Shown here in pieces: positions 1-7,809 of a DNA stretch of 64,000 nucleotides (positions within the stretch are counted from its first letter, which is position 1; each line of letters opens with the position of its first letter). The notes beneath the pieces are model-generated. The model was not told where the DNA came from. It saw only the letters and a program-made list of their open reading frames with translations, and did not search any database. The stretch comes from Asanoa sp. WMMD1127 (GTDB lineage Bacteria; Actinomycetota; Actinomycetes; Mycobacteriales; Micromonosporaceae), in contig NZ_JARUBP010000001.1 in assembly GCF_029626225.1 (NCBI RefSeq), positions 7,688,001 through 7,752,000 of the forward strand. Direction: 5' to 3'. A program made the translations under genes and the position numbers.

Positions 1-31
1 CCGGCACGACGATTCGAAGGACGGGAACTCC

Positions 32-766
32 ATGCGCGTCGAGATCAGTGTCGAGTCGATCGCCGGCGTCCGGGTCGCGGCCAGCGCCGGCGCCGCCCGC
101 GTCGAGCTGTGCGCCGGCCTGTCCGACGGCGGCCTCACCCCGAGCGCCGCGCTCATCGAGGCCGCCGCCGGGTTGGCCGAGGTGCACGTCCTCGTGCGGC
201 CGCGACCCGGCGACTTCCACTACTCGCGCGACGAGGTGGACCTCGTCGTCCGCGACATCGCCGCCGCGCGACGGCTCGGCGCGGCGGGCGTCGTCGTCGG
301 CGCGCTGGCCGGCGACGGCACGGTCGCGGACGACTGCGCCAGGTTCGTCGACGCCGCCGAAGGGCTCCAGACGACCTTCCACCGCGCCATCGACGTCAGC
401 GCGGACTCCCGTGAGGCACTGGACCGGTTGGCGGACCTGGGTTTCACGCGCGTGCTGACCTCGGGCCGGCGCCGGTCCGCACTCGACGGCGCGCCGCTCA
501 TCAGGGAACTGGCCACCCGGACGCAGGTCACCGTCATGGCGTGCGGTGGCGTGCGGGCGGCCAACGCCGCGCCGGTGGTCGCCGCGACCGGCGTCGAGGA
601 CCTGCACGCGGCACCCCGGCGACCCGCGGGCACGTTTCGAGGCGGCGACGTGTCCTACGCGGGCGTCGGCGTCCCGCCCGGCCACGACCACTTCGAGACC
701 GACCCGGACGAGGTGGCCGCGCTCTGCGCCCTGCGGGTCACCAGCACGCCGGCGAGGTCCGCATAA
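32..766 (+). CDS. cutC: CutC family copper homeostasis protein
   Basis: This 244-residue protein has the TIM-barrel features of the CutC family. The opening strand leads to RVELCAGLSDGGLTPS, the middle has HVLVRPRPGDFHYS, and the C-terminal half has FHRAIDVS, VLTSGRRRSALDG and VMACGGVRAAN. The length fits the usual 200-250 residues. CutC is a cytosolic protein linked to copper tolerance in bacteria, but its biochemical role is still debated and some members may be enzymes. The ATG at 32 follows a weak purine-rich AAGGACGGGA. It stands just ahead of a small membrane-protein gene and far from the copper cluster at 24-34 kb, so a functional link to that cluster is only inference. Confidence 0.9.
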   Translation: MRVEISVESIAGVRVAASAGAARVELCAGLSDGGLTPSAALIEAAAGLAEVHVLVRPRPGDFHYSRDEVDLVVRDIAAARRLGAAGVVVGALAGDGTVADDCARFVDAAEGLQTTFHRAIDVSADSREALDRLADLGFTRVLTSGRRRSALDGAPLIRELATRTQVTVMACGGVRAANAAPVVAATGVEDLHAAPRRPAGTFRGGDVSYAGVGVPPGHDHFETDPDEVAALCALRVTSTPARSA

Positions 767-773
767 TGATCTC

Positions 774-1328
774 GTGCTGCTGACCACCGACCTGGCCACG
801 ACCGGCGCGCAGGTCGTGCCCGTCCTGGCCATCGGCGCCGTGGTCGCGTTCCGCGCCCGGGTCCGGGCGCACGAACAGATGGCCCAACCGCTGCGCACCA
901 GCATCAGCGCATTCTCGCGCAAGGTCGTCGAACTGCACCAGAACGGCGTACGCGGCCAGGCGCTCCTCGACGCGATCGCCGTTGCCGACGCCGGCGGCGG
1001 CCGCTCGCTCTCCGTCGGCACGGTCTATGTCCTGCGGGTGCTGGGCGTGGTCGCCGTGCTGACGACCATCCTCGCCAACCTCGCCGCCGAGGTCATCTGC
1101 CTGCTCGTGCTGGGCGGCAGCGTGGCGCCGAGCGCCGGACATGCGGTGTTCGTCATGGTCGCGATCACCGCCGGCCTCGCGCTGCTCGTCGTCGTGCCGC
1201 TGCTCAGCAACATGCCCACGTGGGGTCTGTCGCGGGCCGTGCTGCGGACCGCCGACTACGAGCGGGCCCGGAAGATCATCGAACAGGCCGCCGCCGAGGT
1301 GGCCGAAGGTCCCCGCTCCACCGGCTGA
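774..1328 (+). CDS. Unknown membrane protein
   Basis: A 184-residue protein of unrecognised family. The start is taken as the GTG at 774, eight bases after the cutC stop, because the open frame further upstream only shadows cutC. There is a hydrophobic N-terminal segment (about residues 12-27), a soluble stretch with FSRKVVELHQNGVRGQALLD, then two or three strong membrane segments (about 83-110 and 120-142) and a charged C-terminal tail. The middle part could be a helical regulatory domain. It is probably co-transcribed with cutC, and its 3' end is ten bases from the convergent end of modC. Confidence 0.7.
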   Translation: MLLTTDLATTGAQVVPVLAIGAVVAFRARVRAHEQMAQPLRTSISAFSRKVVELHQNGVRGQALLDAIAVADAGGGRSLSVGTVYVLRVLGVVAVLTTILANLAAEVICLLVLGGSVAPSAGHAVFVMVAITAGLALLVVVPLLSNMPTWGLSRAVLRTADYERARKIIEQAAAEVAEGPRSTG

Positions 1329-1338
1329 CCCCAACCCC

Positions 1339-2406
1339 TCACCTGTCCGCGGGATACGCGCGGGTCTCGGTGGCCTTGACCGCGGCCCAGACGCGTCGGC
1401 CCGGCGTCAGCTCGAGCTGCGCGGCAGCGGCCGGGGTGATGTCGGCCGCCGCGGCGATGGGCCCGTCGAGCTGCAGGCGCAGGTTGTCGCCGTGTCGCTG
1501 GATGGCGGTGATCGTCGCGGGCCAGGTGTTGCGCGGGCTGCCGCTCGGCTGGTCGAGATGGACGGCGACAGCGACGGGCCGGAAGGCCACGAACGCGTCC
1601 CCGTCGACGGAGTCGGTGGTCATCAGGGTCAGGCCACCCGCGACGTCGACGCTGCCGCCCGCCGCCCGGCCCCGATAGAGGTTGAGGCCGACCAGACGGG
1701 CGACATAGTCCGTACGCGGCTGGGCGGTGATCTCGGCGGCGTCTCCCTCCTGGACGACGCGGCCGCCTTCGAGGATGACGAGCCGGTCCGCGAGCACCAG
1801 CGCGTCCAACGGGTCGTGGGTGACCAGCAGCGTCGCGCCGGGGTGGGCCGCGAGGTGCCGGTGCAGCTCGGCCCGCGTGTCCAGGCGGGTGCGGGCGTCC
1901 AGCGCCGCGAGCGGTTCGTCGAGCAGCAGCAGCTCCGGCTCGACGGCGAGGGCGCGGGCGAGCGCGACGCGTTGCGCCTGGCCGCCGGAGAGCTGACGCG
2001 GTTTGCGGCGCACGTGATCGCCGAGGCCGACCCGGTCGAGCCAGGCGGCCGCGACGACGCGGGCCTCCCGTCGGCCGGTGCCGTGGCTGCGCGGCCCGAA
2101 CGCGACGTTCTCCAGCGCCGTCAGGTGCGGGAAGAGCAGGTAGTCCTGGAAGACGACGCCGATCGGGCGGTGCTCGGCGGGCACCCATCGTCGGGCCCGG
2201 GCGTCGTCGAGCCGGCGGTCGCGCAGCCGGATGTGCCCGTCGGTCAACGGCACGAGGCCGGCGAGGGCGCGCAGGGCGGTGGTCTTCCCGGCGCCGTTGG
2301 GGCCGAGCAGCGCGACGACCTCGCCGGCGGCGATGCGCAGGTCGATGTCGAGCCGGAAGGTGCCGCGGTCGACGACGATGCGGGCGTCCACGAGGGGCTC
2401 GGTCAT
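1339..2406 (-). CDS. modC: Molybdate ABC transporter ATP-binding protein
   Basis: A 355-residue ATPase of the molybdate/tungstate importer. Walker A is GPNGAGKTT, the ABC signature is LSGGQAQRVALARALA, Walker B is LLLLDEPLAALD, and the H-loop is VTHDPLDAL. The C-terminal ~110 residues form a TOBE/MOP-like molybdate-binding region containing NTWPATITAIQRHGDNLR, which separates ModC from sugar or sulfate ATPases. The ATG at 2406 overlaps the modB stop by four bases (ATGA), so translation is likely coupled. It provides energy for molybdate uptake at the cytoplasmic face of the ModB channel. Confidence 0.92.
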   Translation of the reverse strand: MTEPLVDARIVVDRGTFRLDIDLRIAAGEVVALLGPNGAGKTTALRALAGLVPLTDGHIRLRDRRLDDARARRWVPAEHRPIGVVFQDYLLFPHLTALENVAFGPRSHGTGRREARVVAAAWLDRVGLGDHVRRKPRQLSGGQAQRVALARALAVEPELLLLDEPLAALDARTRLDTRAELHRHLAAHPGATLLVTHDPLDALVLADRLVILEGGRVVQEGDAAEITAQPRTDYVARLVGLNLYRGRAAGGSVDVAGGLTLMTTDSVDGDAFVAFRPVAVAVHLDQPSGSPRNTWPATITAIQRHGDNLRLQLDGPIAAAADITPAAAAQLELTPGRRVWAAVKATETRAYPADR

Positions 2407-3227
2407 GGGGCGCTGATCCACTTGTCCCGGAGCGCGGCGAGGATCGCCACCGACACGACCAGCAGGATGAGGCTCAGCACGATCGCGCCGTCGAGATCCT
2501 GTTCGAGGGTGAGATAAACGGCCAACGGCATCGTCTGGGTACGCCCGGGAAAGTTGCCCGCGAACGTGATGGTGGCACCGAACTCGCCGAGCGCGCGGGC
2601 CCAGCACAGCACCGCCCCGGCGGCGATGCCGGGCGCGACGAGTGGGAGTGTGACGCGGCGGAAGGTGGTCCACCGTCCGGCGCCCAGAGTCGCGGCGGCC
2701 TCCTCGTAGCGGGTGTCGGCGCCGCGCAGCGCTCCCTCGACGGCGATGACGAGGAACGGCATGGCGACGAACGCCTCGGCCAGGACGACACCCTTGGTGG
2801 TGAACGCGAACGTCAGTCCGAACGCCTGGTCGAGCCATTCGCCGAGGAGTCCACGGCGGCCGAAGACCAGCAGCAGCGCCAGACCACCGACGACCGGCGG
2901 CAGCACGAGCGGCACGGTGACCAGCGCGCGCACCACCCGCCGGCCGGGGAACTCGACGCGGGCCAGCACCCAGGCGAGGGGCACGCCGAGCAGCAGGCAG
3001 AGCAGGGTCGCGAGCGTCGCGGTCTCCAGTGACAGCCGGAGCGCGGTGAGCACCGTCGGGTCGGTCAGCCGCTGCGGCAACGTCGACCACGGCGCCCGGA
3101 TCAGCAGCCCCGCCAGCGGCAGCACGAGAAAGGCGAGCGCGAGGACCGCCGGAAGGACCAGGACGGCGGGGGTACGACCCACCCGGCGCCGGAACCGGGG
3201 CGCCGGGTCTTCGTCTACATTGGTCAC
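2403..3227 (-). CDS. modB: Molybdate ABC transporter permease
   Basis: A 274-residue inner-membrane permease with about six hydrophobic segments and the BPD_transp_1 EAA loop around YEEAAATLGAGRWTTFRRVT. Motifs such as ALRLSLETATLATLLCLLLG and PLVLPPVVGGLALLL are typical of ModB/CysT permeases. The start is the GTG at 3225-3227, which shares one base with the modA stop; longer in-frame starts upstream fall inside modA and are rejected. It forms the membrane channel of ModABC. Confidence 0.92.
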   Translation of the reverse strand: MTNVDEDPAPRFRRRVGRTPAVLVLPAVLALAFLVLPLAGLLIRAPWSTLPQRLTDPTVLTALRLSLETATLATLLCLLLGVPLAWVLARVEFPGRRVVRALVTVPLVLPPVVGGLALLLVFGRRGLLGEWLDQAFGLTFAFTTKGVVLAEAFVAMPFLVIAVEGALRGADTRYEEAAATLGAGRWTTFRRVTLPLVAPGIAAGAVLCWARALGEFGATITFAGNFPGRTQTMPLAVYLTLEQDLDGAIVLSLILLVVSVAILAALRDKWISAP

Positions 3228-4021
3228 TACGGGGCCTGGAAACCTGCGTCTGTCAGAACCTTCTCCCCTGGGTCGGAGAGCACGAAGTCGACGAACGCCT
3301 GCGCGCCCGCCTTGTTGGGCGCGTTCTTGAGCACGACGATCGGGTAGTCGTTGACGGCCTGCGCGGACTCGGGGAACTCGATCGCGTCGACGTCGTTGGC
3401 GGCGGCCTTGGCGTCGGTGCGGTAGACCAGCGCCGCGTCGACCTCGCCCAGGGTCACCTTGGACAGGGCGGCCTTGACGTCCTGCTCCTGCGTCACGGGG
3501 GTGACGGTGGTCCCGGCCGCCGCGAGCGCCTTCGTGGCGGCCGCGCCGCACGGCACCTGCTCGGCGCAGAGCGCGACCTTGACGTCGGACTTGCTGAGGT
3601 CGGGCAGGCCCTGGACCCTTTTCGGGTTGCCCTTCGCGACGGCGATCACGAGCTGGTTCTTCGCGAAGGTGGTCGGCTGCCCCTCGGCGTTGCCGGCGTC
3701 GGTGACCGTCTTCATGTTGGCCGGCGCCGCGGACGCGAAGACGTCAGCCGGCGCGCCCTGGTCGATCTGCGTCGCCAGGGCCGACGACCCGGCGAAGCTG
3801 AAGGTCACCTTGGTGCCCGGGTTGGCCGCCTCGAAGTCCTTGCCGATCTGAGTGAACGCCTCGGTCAACGACGCCGCGGCGAACACGGTGACGTCGCCGC
3901 TGACGGCGGACGAGGTGGACGCGTTCCCGGTCGACTCGTCGCCGTCGCCGCACGCACCGACTGTGAGCAGGACGGTCGCCGCCAGGCCGGCCACGATTCC
4001 GCGTATCGAGCGGCTGATCAC
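3227..4021 (-). CDS. modA: Molybdate-binding lipoprotein
   Basis: A 264-residue extracytoplasmic substrate-binding protein. The N-terminus is a lipoprotein signal with lipobox TVGAC (Cys about 24). The mature part starts with GDVTVFAAASLTEAFTQIG, the classic ModA opening, and contains FSFAGSSALATQIDQGAPADVFASA, the oxyanion-binding region. The start is GTG at 4019-4021. It is first in a three-gene modABC operon read leftward. No clear ModE operator or molybdenum-cofactor riboswitch was found in the 220-bp region between this gene and the divergent NUDIX gene. Confidence 0.93.
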   Translation of the reverse strand: MISRSIRGIVAGLAATVLLTVGACGDGDESTGNASTSSAVSGDVTVFAAASLTEAFTQIGKDFEAANPGTKVTFSFAGSSALATQIDQGAPADVFASAAPANMKTVTDAGNAEGQPTTFAKNQLVIAVAKGNPKRVQGLPDLSKSDVKVALCAEQVPCGAAATKALAAAGTTVTPVTQEQDVKAALSKVTLGEVDAALVYRTDAKAAANDVDAIEFPESAQAVNDYPIVVLKNAPNKAGAQAFVDFVLSDPGEKVLTDAGFQAP

Positions 4022-4241
4022 GCGCTGGTCCTCCTCTTGTCAGGGCCGTACATCGCGATTTCTCCACGACGACCTGCGGCCAACGCTGAACGCGGTCAGA
4101 CCCGAACGGTAGCAGCCGCAACTGCCGCCTGCGATTGCTATTTGGCCTCGCTTTCGCGGCGGAACCGGCCGTTTCTGCCTCGCACCTGCATCGCTCCGAT
4201 CCCGGGGCACGTGGTCGCGTAGGGTCCGATCGGAGGTGCCG

Positions 4242-4709
4242 ATGAGTTTCCGACTGGCGGCGTACGCCGTATGCATTGACGATGGCCGGGTCCTGCTCGC
4301 CCGCTACGTGTCACCGACGGGCGACACCAACTGGACCCTCCCCGGGGGCAGGGTGGAACACGCGGAGGACCCGTTCGACGCGGTGATCCGCGAGGTCGCC
4401 GAGGAGACCGGCTGCGAGGGTTCGGTGGAACGCCTGCTGGGCGTTGACTCGAGGGTCATCCCCGCGGCCGAGGCGCGGCTGGGAATGGAGCACCAGAACG
4501 TCGGCATCTTCTACCAGGTCCGCATCGTCGGCGGCACACCACGCCCCGAGCCGAACGGCGAGACAGCGGAGTCGGTCTGGACCCCGCTACCGGACGTGGC
4601 CCACCTGCGCCGGTCGTCGCTGGTCGACGTCGGACTGGCACTCGCGCAGACGCTCCCCCCAACCGGCCACGTCCTCCCCATCCCGGTCGGGGGTCTCCTT
4701 CAACACTGA
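4242..4709 (+). CDS. NUDIX hydrolase
   Basis: A 155-residue protein with a complete Nudix box: GGRVEHAEDPFDAVIREVAE followed by ETGCEG, matching Gx5Ex7REUxEExGU at about residues 36-58. Such enzymes hydrolyse nucleoside diphosphates linked to another moiety and need a divalent metal. The substrate cannot be predicted from sequence. The ATG at 4242 is preferred over the GTG at 4236 because CGGAGGT at 4231-4237 gives a good ribosome site with a 4-5 base spacer. It is divergent from modA. Confidence 0.9.
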   Translation: MSFRLAAYAVCIDDGRVLLARYVSPTGDTNWTLPGGRVEHAEDPFDAVIREVAEETGCEGSVERLLGVDSRVIPAAEARLGMEHQNVGIFYQVRIVGGTPRPEPNGETAESVWTPLPDVAHLRRSSLVDVGLALAQTLPPTGHVLPIPVGGLLQH

Positions 4710-4730
4710 GCACCGCGGGCGGTCGACGGC

Positions 4731-5264
4731 TCACGGCGTGGCCGCCTCGTCGAGGTTGAAGCCTGGATCGTCGAAACCTCCGGTGCCGCCGGAATCGAAG
4801 GAGCCGACATCGTGGAACACGTCGAAGACGGAGTCGGCGATCTGATACGCGCAGAACGCGAACACCAGGAAGCCCAGGCCGAAAGCCAGCGGGATGATCA
4901 GTCTCCAGCCGGCCGCGCGTACCGGCGTCGCCGAGGTTGGTCTCTGCGGGTCGTAGCTCACCTCGATCTCGGTGCCGAGCAGGTGAGAACGGAACCCGAC
5001 CAGGTCGGCGAGGACCGCCGTCACCTCCTGGCCCGATCTCGACCGGAACCCGACCACCGGCCGGAACCTCATCCTCCCGCCGGACCGCGACTCCAACTGG
5101 TTGTCCACGACGCGCGCGGTCACGCGCTCGCCCGTAGCGGCCAGGGCCCGCAGCTTCTTCCATCGCCACGCCGCCGCGACGATCAGCCCGGCGCCAGTCA
5201 CGGCGGGGACGCCCACGACGAAGGCCGTGACGACGTAGCGCAACCAGGCCAGGTCTTCGATCAT
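4731..5264 (-). CDS. DUF3592-type membrane protein
   Basis: A 177-residue protein with a membrane segment near the N-terminus (about 9-33), a central soluble beta-rich domain (TARVVDNQLESRSGGRMRFR, VGFRS, EVSYDPQRP) and a second membrane segment (about 118-140). The ending is acidic and glycine-rich (FDSGGTGGFDDPGFN). The arrangement of a beta domain between two helices, with the YDPxxP motif, matches DUF3592. Function is unknown. The gene ends 21 bp from the convergent NUDIX gene. Confidence 0.7.
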   Translation of the reverse strand: MIEDLAWLRYVVTAFVVGVPAVTGAGLIVAAAWRWKKLRALAATGERVTARVVDNQLESRSGGRMRFRPVVGFRSRSGQEVTAVLADLVGFRSHLLGTEIEVSYDPQRPTSATPVRAAGWRLIIPLAFGLGFLVFAFCAYQIADSVFDVFHDVGSFDSGGTGGFDDPGFNLDEAATP

Positions 5265-5294
5265 GGCGAGACTGTAATGAATTCTGGCGAGAAG

Positions 5295-5450
5295 TCACCC
5301 CGTCGCAGCCTCGAAGGCCCACGCCACCATCAGCGGGAAGTCCTGCTTCCAGAAGGCTGCGCCGTGCGCGCCGGTGCGCTCGGTCATGACGACGTCGGCA
5401 TCCGCCAGGCGGAGGGCGGCCCTGCCGGCGACAAGGTACGTACGCGGAAG
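5295..5450 (-). pseudogene. Remnant of an alpha/beta-hydrolase esterase (C-terminal end only)
   Basis: Read leftward, this stretch encodes a typical esterase C-terminus: YLVAGRAALRLADADVVM, then ERTGAHGAAFWKQDFPLM and VAWAF before a stop. The pattern (AG)ADVVMxERxGxHGxxFWxxxFPLMVAWAF is the ending of putative-esterase-family proteins, with the catalytic His in the AHG motif. Nothing upstream in any frame supplies the rest, and the residues expected between YLVAG and ADVV are shortened. I read it as a gene remnant left after deletion, wedged between the HAD gene and the DUF3592 gene. Confidence 0.6.
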
Positions 5451-5490
5451 CCGACCGAACTCGCCCTGGGTGGACGACGTCGGTGCCGGC

Positions 5491-6165
5491 TCAGCCGAGG
5501 TGATCCGCGTGCCGGGCCAGGTTCGCCAGGACCGCGTCCAGATGCAGGTCCGCGGCGCTGGTGAGGAGCAGGTCCGCGGCGGCGAAGCGGGCGCGGTCCG
5601 CGTGCGGGTTGGGCACGGCCACGCAGCGCAGCCCGGCCGCTTTCGCCGCCGCCACACCGTGCGCGGTGTCCTCGAACGCGACCGCCTCCTCCGCCGGCAG
5701 TCCGAGCCTTTCCAGCGCCAGGAGATATACGGCCGGGTCCGGTTTGTGCGCCGACTCCTCACCCGTCGCCAGCACCTCGAACCGCGTCCGCAACCCGGCC
5801 CGATCCAGCATCGCGCCCACATGAGGCATCGGCGAGCTGCTCGCCACCGCCAGCCGCAGCCCGAGTTCCGCGGCCCGGTCCAGCCAGCCGATGATGCCCG
5901 GCGCCGGCTCGAGCGCCGCGTTCAATTCCGCTCGGTACGCCATCCGCCGCTCGTGACTGGACTCCCGGTCATAGGCCGGTCCGACCGCTGCCGCGAGCGC
6001 GGCGTAACGCGGCCCGTTGGCGTCGCCGCCATGGTCGGCGAAGAAGCCGGCAGGGTCGAGCTCGAGCCCGTGCCGCCGCCACTCCCAGCGCCAACTCTCC
6101 AGCAGCGTGGTCTCCGTGTCCATCAGCAGTCCGTCGAAGTCGAAGAGCAGCGCTTTGACCGTCAC
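5491..6165 (-). CDS. HAD-family hydrolase (beta-phosphoglucomutase-like)
   Basis: A 224-residue HAD phosphatase with motif I DFDGLLMDTE (nucleophile and acid/base Asp), motif II VASSSPMPH, the motif III lysine in AHKPDPAVYL, and motif IV VAFEDTAHGVAAAKAAG. A four-helix cap lies between motifs I and II, giving subclass IA as in phosphoglycolate phosphatase or beta-phosphoglucomutase relatives. The exact substrate is not predictable. It is followed by an esterase remnant rather than an intact partner gene. Confidence 0.9.
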   Translation of the reverse strand: MTVKALLFDFDGLLMDTETTLLESWRWEWRRHGLELDPAGFFADHGGDANGPRYAALAAAVGPAYDRESSHERRMAYRAELNAALEPAPGIIGWLDRAAELGLRLAVASSSPMPHVGAMLDRAGLRTRFEVLATGEESAHKPDPAVYLLALERLGLPAEEAVAFEDTAHGVAAAKAAGLRCVAVPNPHADRARFAAADLLLTSAADLHLDAVLANLARHADHLG

Positions 6166-6208
6166 AGCGGCAGTATCGCAACCCCCGCTGCCGCCGGTGG
6201 CGCGGCGA

Positions 6209-6673
6209 TCAGGCCGGTTTCGGTCGGCGGATCAGGTGGTAGGCCTTGCAGCCCAGACACAGCCCGGTGGAGGCGTTGAGCGCTGCGAGCACGAACGCGA
6301 GACCCGTCAGGGTGTAGCCGGCGACGTCGGCGCCGAGCAGAAAGGCGATCAACCCCAGGGCGGTGAGCACGAAGCCGATGCCTTGGGCGAATCGCGGCGG
6401 CCGGGCATCCTCCAACTCGGCCGGCGCTCCGATCCGCGGCCAGATGAAGCGGGCGAAGATCTGCGCCCACAACGACCACTGAAAACTCACGAAGGCGGTG
6501 AACGCGAACACGGCCACCTGGGAGGCGAGCAGGCCGAGACCCAATGGCCGAGCAACGTCGACGACGAGCAGCACGACGGCGAGCACGATCGCGGTGGCGC
6601 CGGCGCTGAATCGCAGGAGGCGCGGATCGAGATGGGAGCGCAGGGGGCACGCGCCGATACTGGTACCGCGCAT
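6209..6673 (-). CDS. DUF4395 family membrane protein
   Basis: A 154-residue integral membrane protein with four hydrophobic segments, an internal PRFAQGIGFVLTALGLIAF segment and a C-terminal GLCLGCKAYHLIRR. The GLCLGCKAY ending and the short DPRLLRFSAG opening are characteristic of DUF4395, often found near thioredoxin or rhodanese genes. The two cysteines near the C-terminus could face redox or metal chemistry, but this is inference. No thioredoxin gene is adjacent here. Confidence 0.8.
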   Translation of the reverse strand: MRGTSIGACPLRSHLDPRLLRFSAGATAIVLAVVLLVVDVARPLGLGLLASQVAVFAFTAFVSFQWSLWAQIFARFIWPRIGAPAELEDARPPRFAQGIGFVLTALGLIAFLLGADVAGYTLTGLAFVLAALNASTGLCLGCKAYHLIRRPKPA

Positions 6674-6798
6674 ATGGTTCTCCAGAGAGTGAGATGCCAG
6701 CGCTAGTCCGATTCAGGTCAGGGTAGTCGGCCCGGACCCGCATCTGTTAGGACCAGTTGCCACACTTCGGCCCGCGCGCCCGCGTCGAACGGAGCAGA

Positions 6799-7134
6799 CT
6801 AAACCGGGTCGGAGGGCGGGATGTGCGGTTGCATGGCTCCGCCTTTCCTTACGTAGCTTGCGCGTGCCTGGTCCAAGCTCTCTGGGCCATTGGGGCCGCC
6901 TCGAACGACATCGCTGTCGTGGTTGTCCTGGCCGTCGTCCTCCCACCCGCATTCGTCGCAGATCTCGTAACCGCCTCGCTCGGCCAAGGTGGGGTGACCG
7001 CAGCACGGACAGGTGTATGGGACATCTCGTCGGGGCGCGACAACGTTCTTCAGGGCGCTGTAGGCGAAGAACCACTGCGTCCGCCGACGGATGAGATCGT
7101 CGTTGGGATCAGGAGCTATATGACGTTCGGACAT
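6799..7134 (-). CDS. CPCC-type cysteine-rich small protein
   Basis: A 111-residue soluble protein with a compact metal-binding-like core: YTCPCCGHPTLAERGGYEIC followed by DECGWEDDGQD. The CPCC...C..CGWEDD pattern matches the Cys-rich CPCC family, presumably a zinc ribbon with four or more cysteine ligands. Families of this kind are small, scattered and of unknown role, and several occur near toxin-immunity loci. Here it stands alone between DUF4395 and the response regulator. Confidence 0.8.
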   Translation of the reverse strand: MSERHIAPDPNDDLIRRRTQWFFAYSALKNVVAPRRDVPYTCPCCGHPTLAERGGYEICDECGWEDDGQDNHDSDVVRGGPNGPESLDQARASYVRKGGAMQPHIPPSDPV

Positions 7135-7203
7135 GTCGCCATCTTCCGGCCTTGGACGCCTGCGCGTCGTCCGGTTGGTAGAGCCCGACGGCAGGGAGCC
7201 AGG

Positions 7204-7809
7204 TCAGAGCCAGCCGTTGTCGCGGGCTTTCGCGGCCGCCTCGCCGCGGTTGGCGACGCCCAGTTTCGCGACGATCGCGGTGAGATGGTTGCGGACCGTG
7301 CCCGGGGACAGGTTCAGCCGCCGGGCCACGACCGTTACGGGGACGTCCGGGTCGCCGTATCGGAGCACGTCCAGCTCGCGCTGGGTCAGCGGGCACTCGG
7401 GCAGGGTCAGGGCGTCCGCCGCCAGCGCGGGGTCCACGTAGCGGCCGCCGGCGTGGACCCGCCGGATCACGTCGGCCAGCGCGCCTCCCGGGGAGCCTTT
7501 GGGCAGGAAGCCCTTGGCGCCGGCGGCGAGCGCCCGCGGCAGCTGAGCCGGGCGGCCCCGGCCGGTCAGGATCACCACGGTGCACGACGGCAGGGTCCGC
7601 TGGAGCTCGGCGGCCACCGCGATGCCGTCCAGCGACGGCATCTGCAGGTCGACCACCGCCACGTCGGGCCGATGGGCGCGGGCGGCCTCCACCGCCGCAC
7701 GGCCGTCCGCCGCCTGCGCCACCACTTCCAGGTCCGGCTCCAGATCGAGCAGGGCGGCGACGGCGACCCTGATGAGCTCCTCGTCGTCGGCGAGCAGGAT
7801 TCTGATCAC
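7204..7809 (-). CDS. Two-component response regulator, NarL/LuxR type
   Basis: A 201-residue DNA-binding regulator. The receiver domain (1-118) has the acidic pocket DDEE (8-11), phospho-acceptor Asp54 in VVDLQMP and the conserved Lys in GFLPKGS. The C-terminal LuxR-type helix-turn-helix (about 138-200) reads LTQRELDVLRYGDPDV, then ARRLNLSPGTVRNHLTAIVA. Its start overlaps the kinase stop by four bases, so the pair is co-translated. The output genes are unknown; autoregulation or control of the divergent membrane protein at 9005 is possible. Confidence 0.93.
   Translation of the reverse strand: MIRILLADDEELIRVAVAALLDLEPDLEVVAQAADGRAAVEAARAHRPDVAVVDLQMPSLDGIAVAAELQRTLPSCTVVILTGRGRPAQLPRALAAGAKGFLPKGSPGGALADVIRRVHAGGRYVDPALAADALTLPECPLTQRELDVLRYGDPDVPVTVVARRLNLSPGTVRNHLTAIVAKLGVANRGEAAAKARDNGWL

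Noticed and set aside
4022-4241. ModE site or molybdenum-cofactor riboswitch upstream of modA
   Set aside because: Inspected both strands; no convincing inverted repeat of ModE type or conserved riboswitch core.
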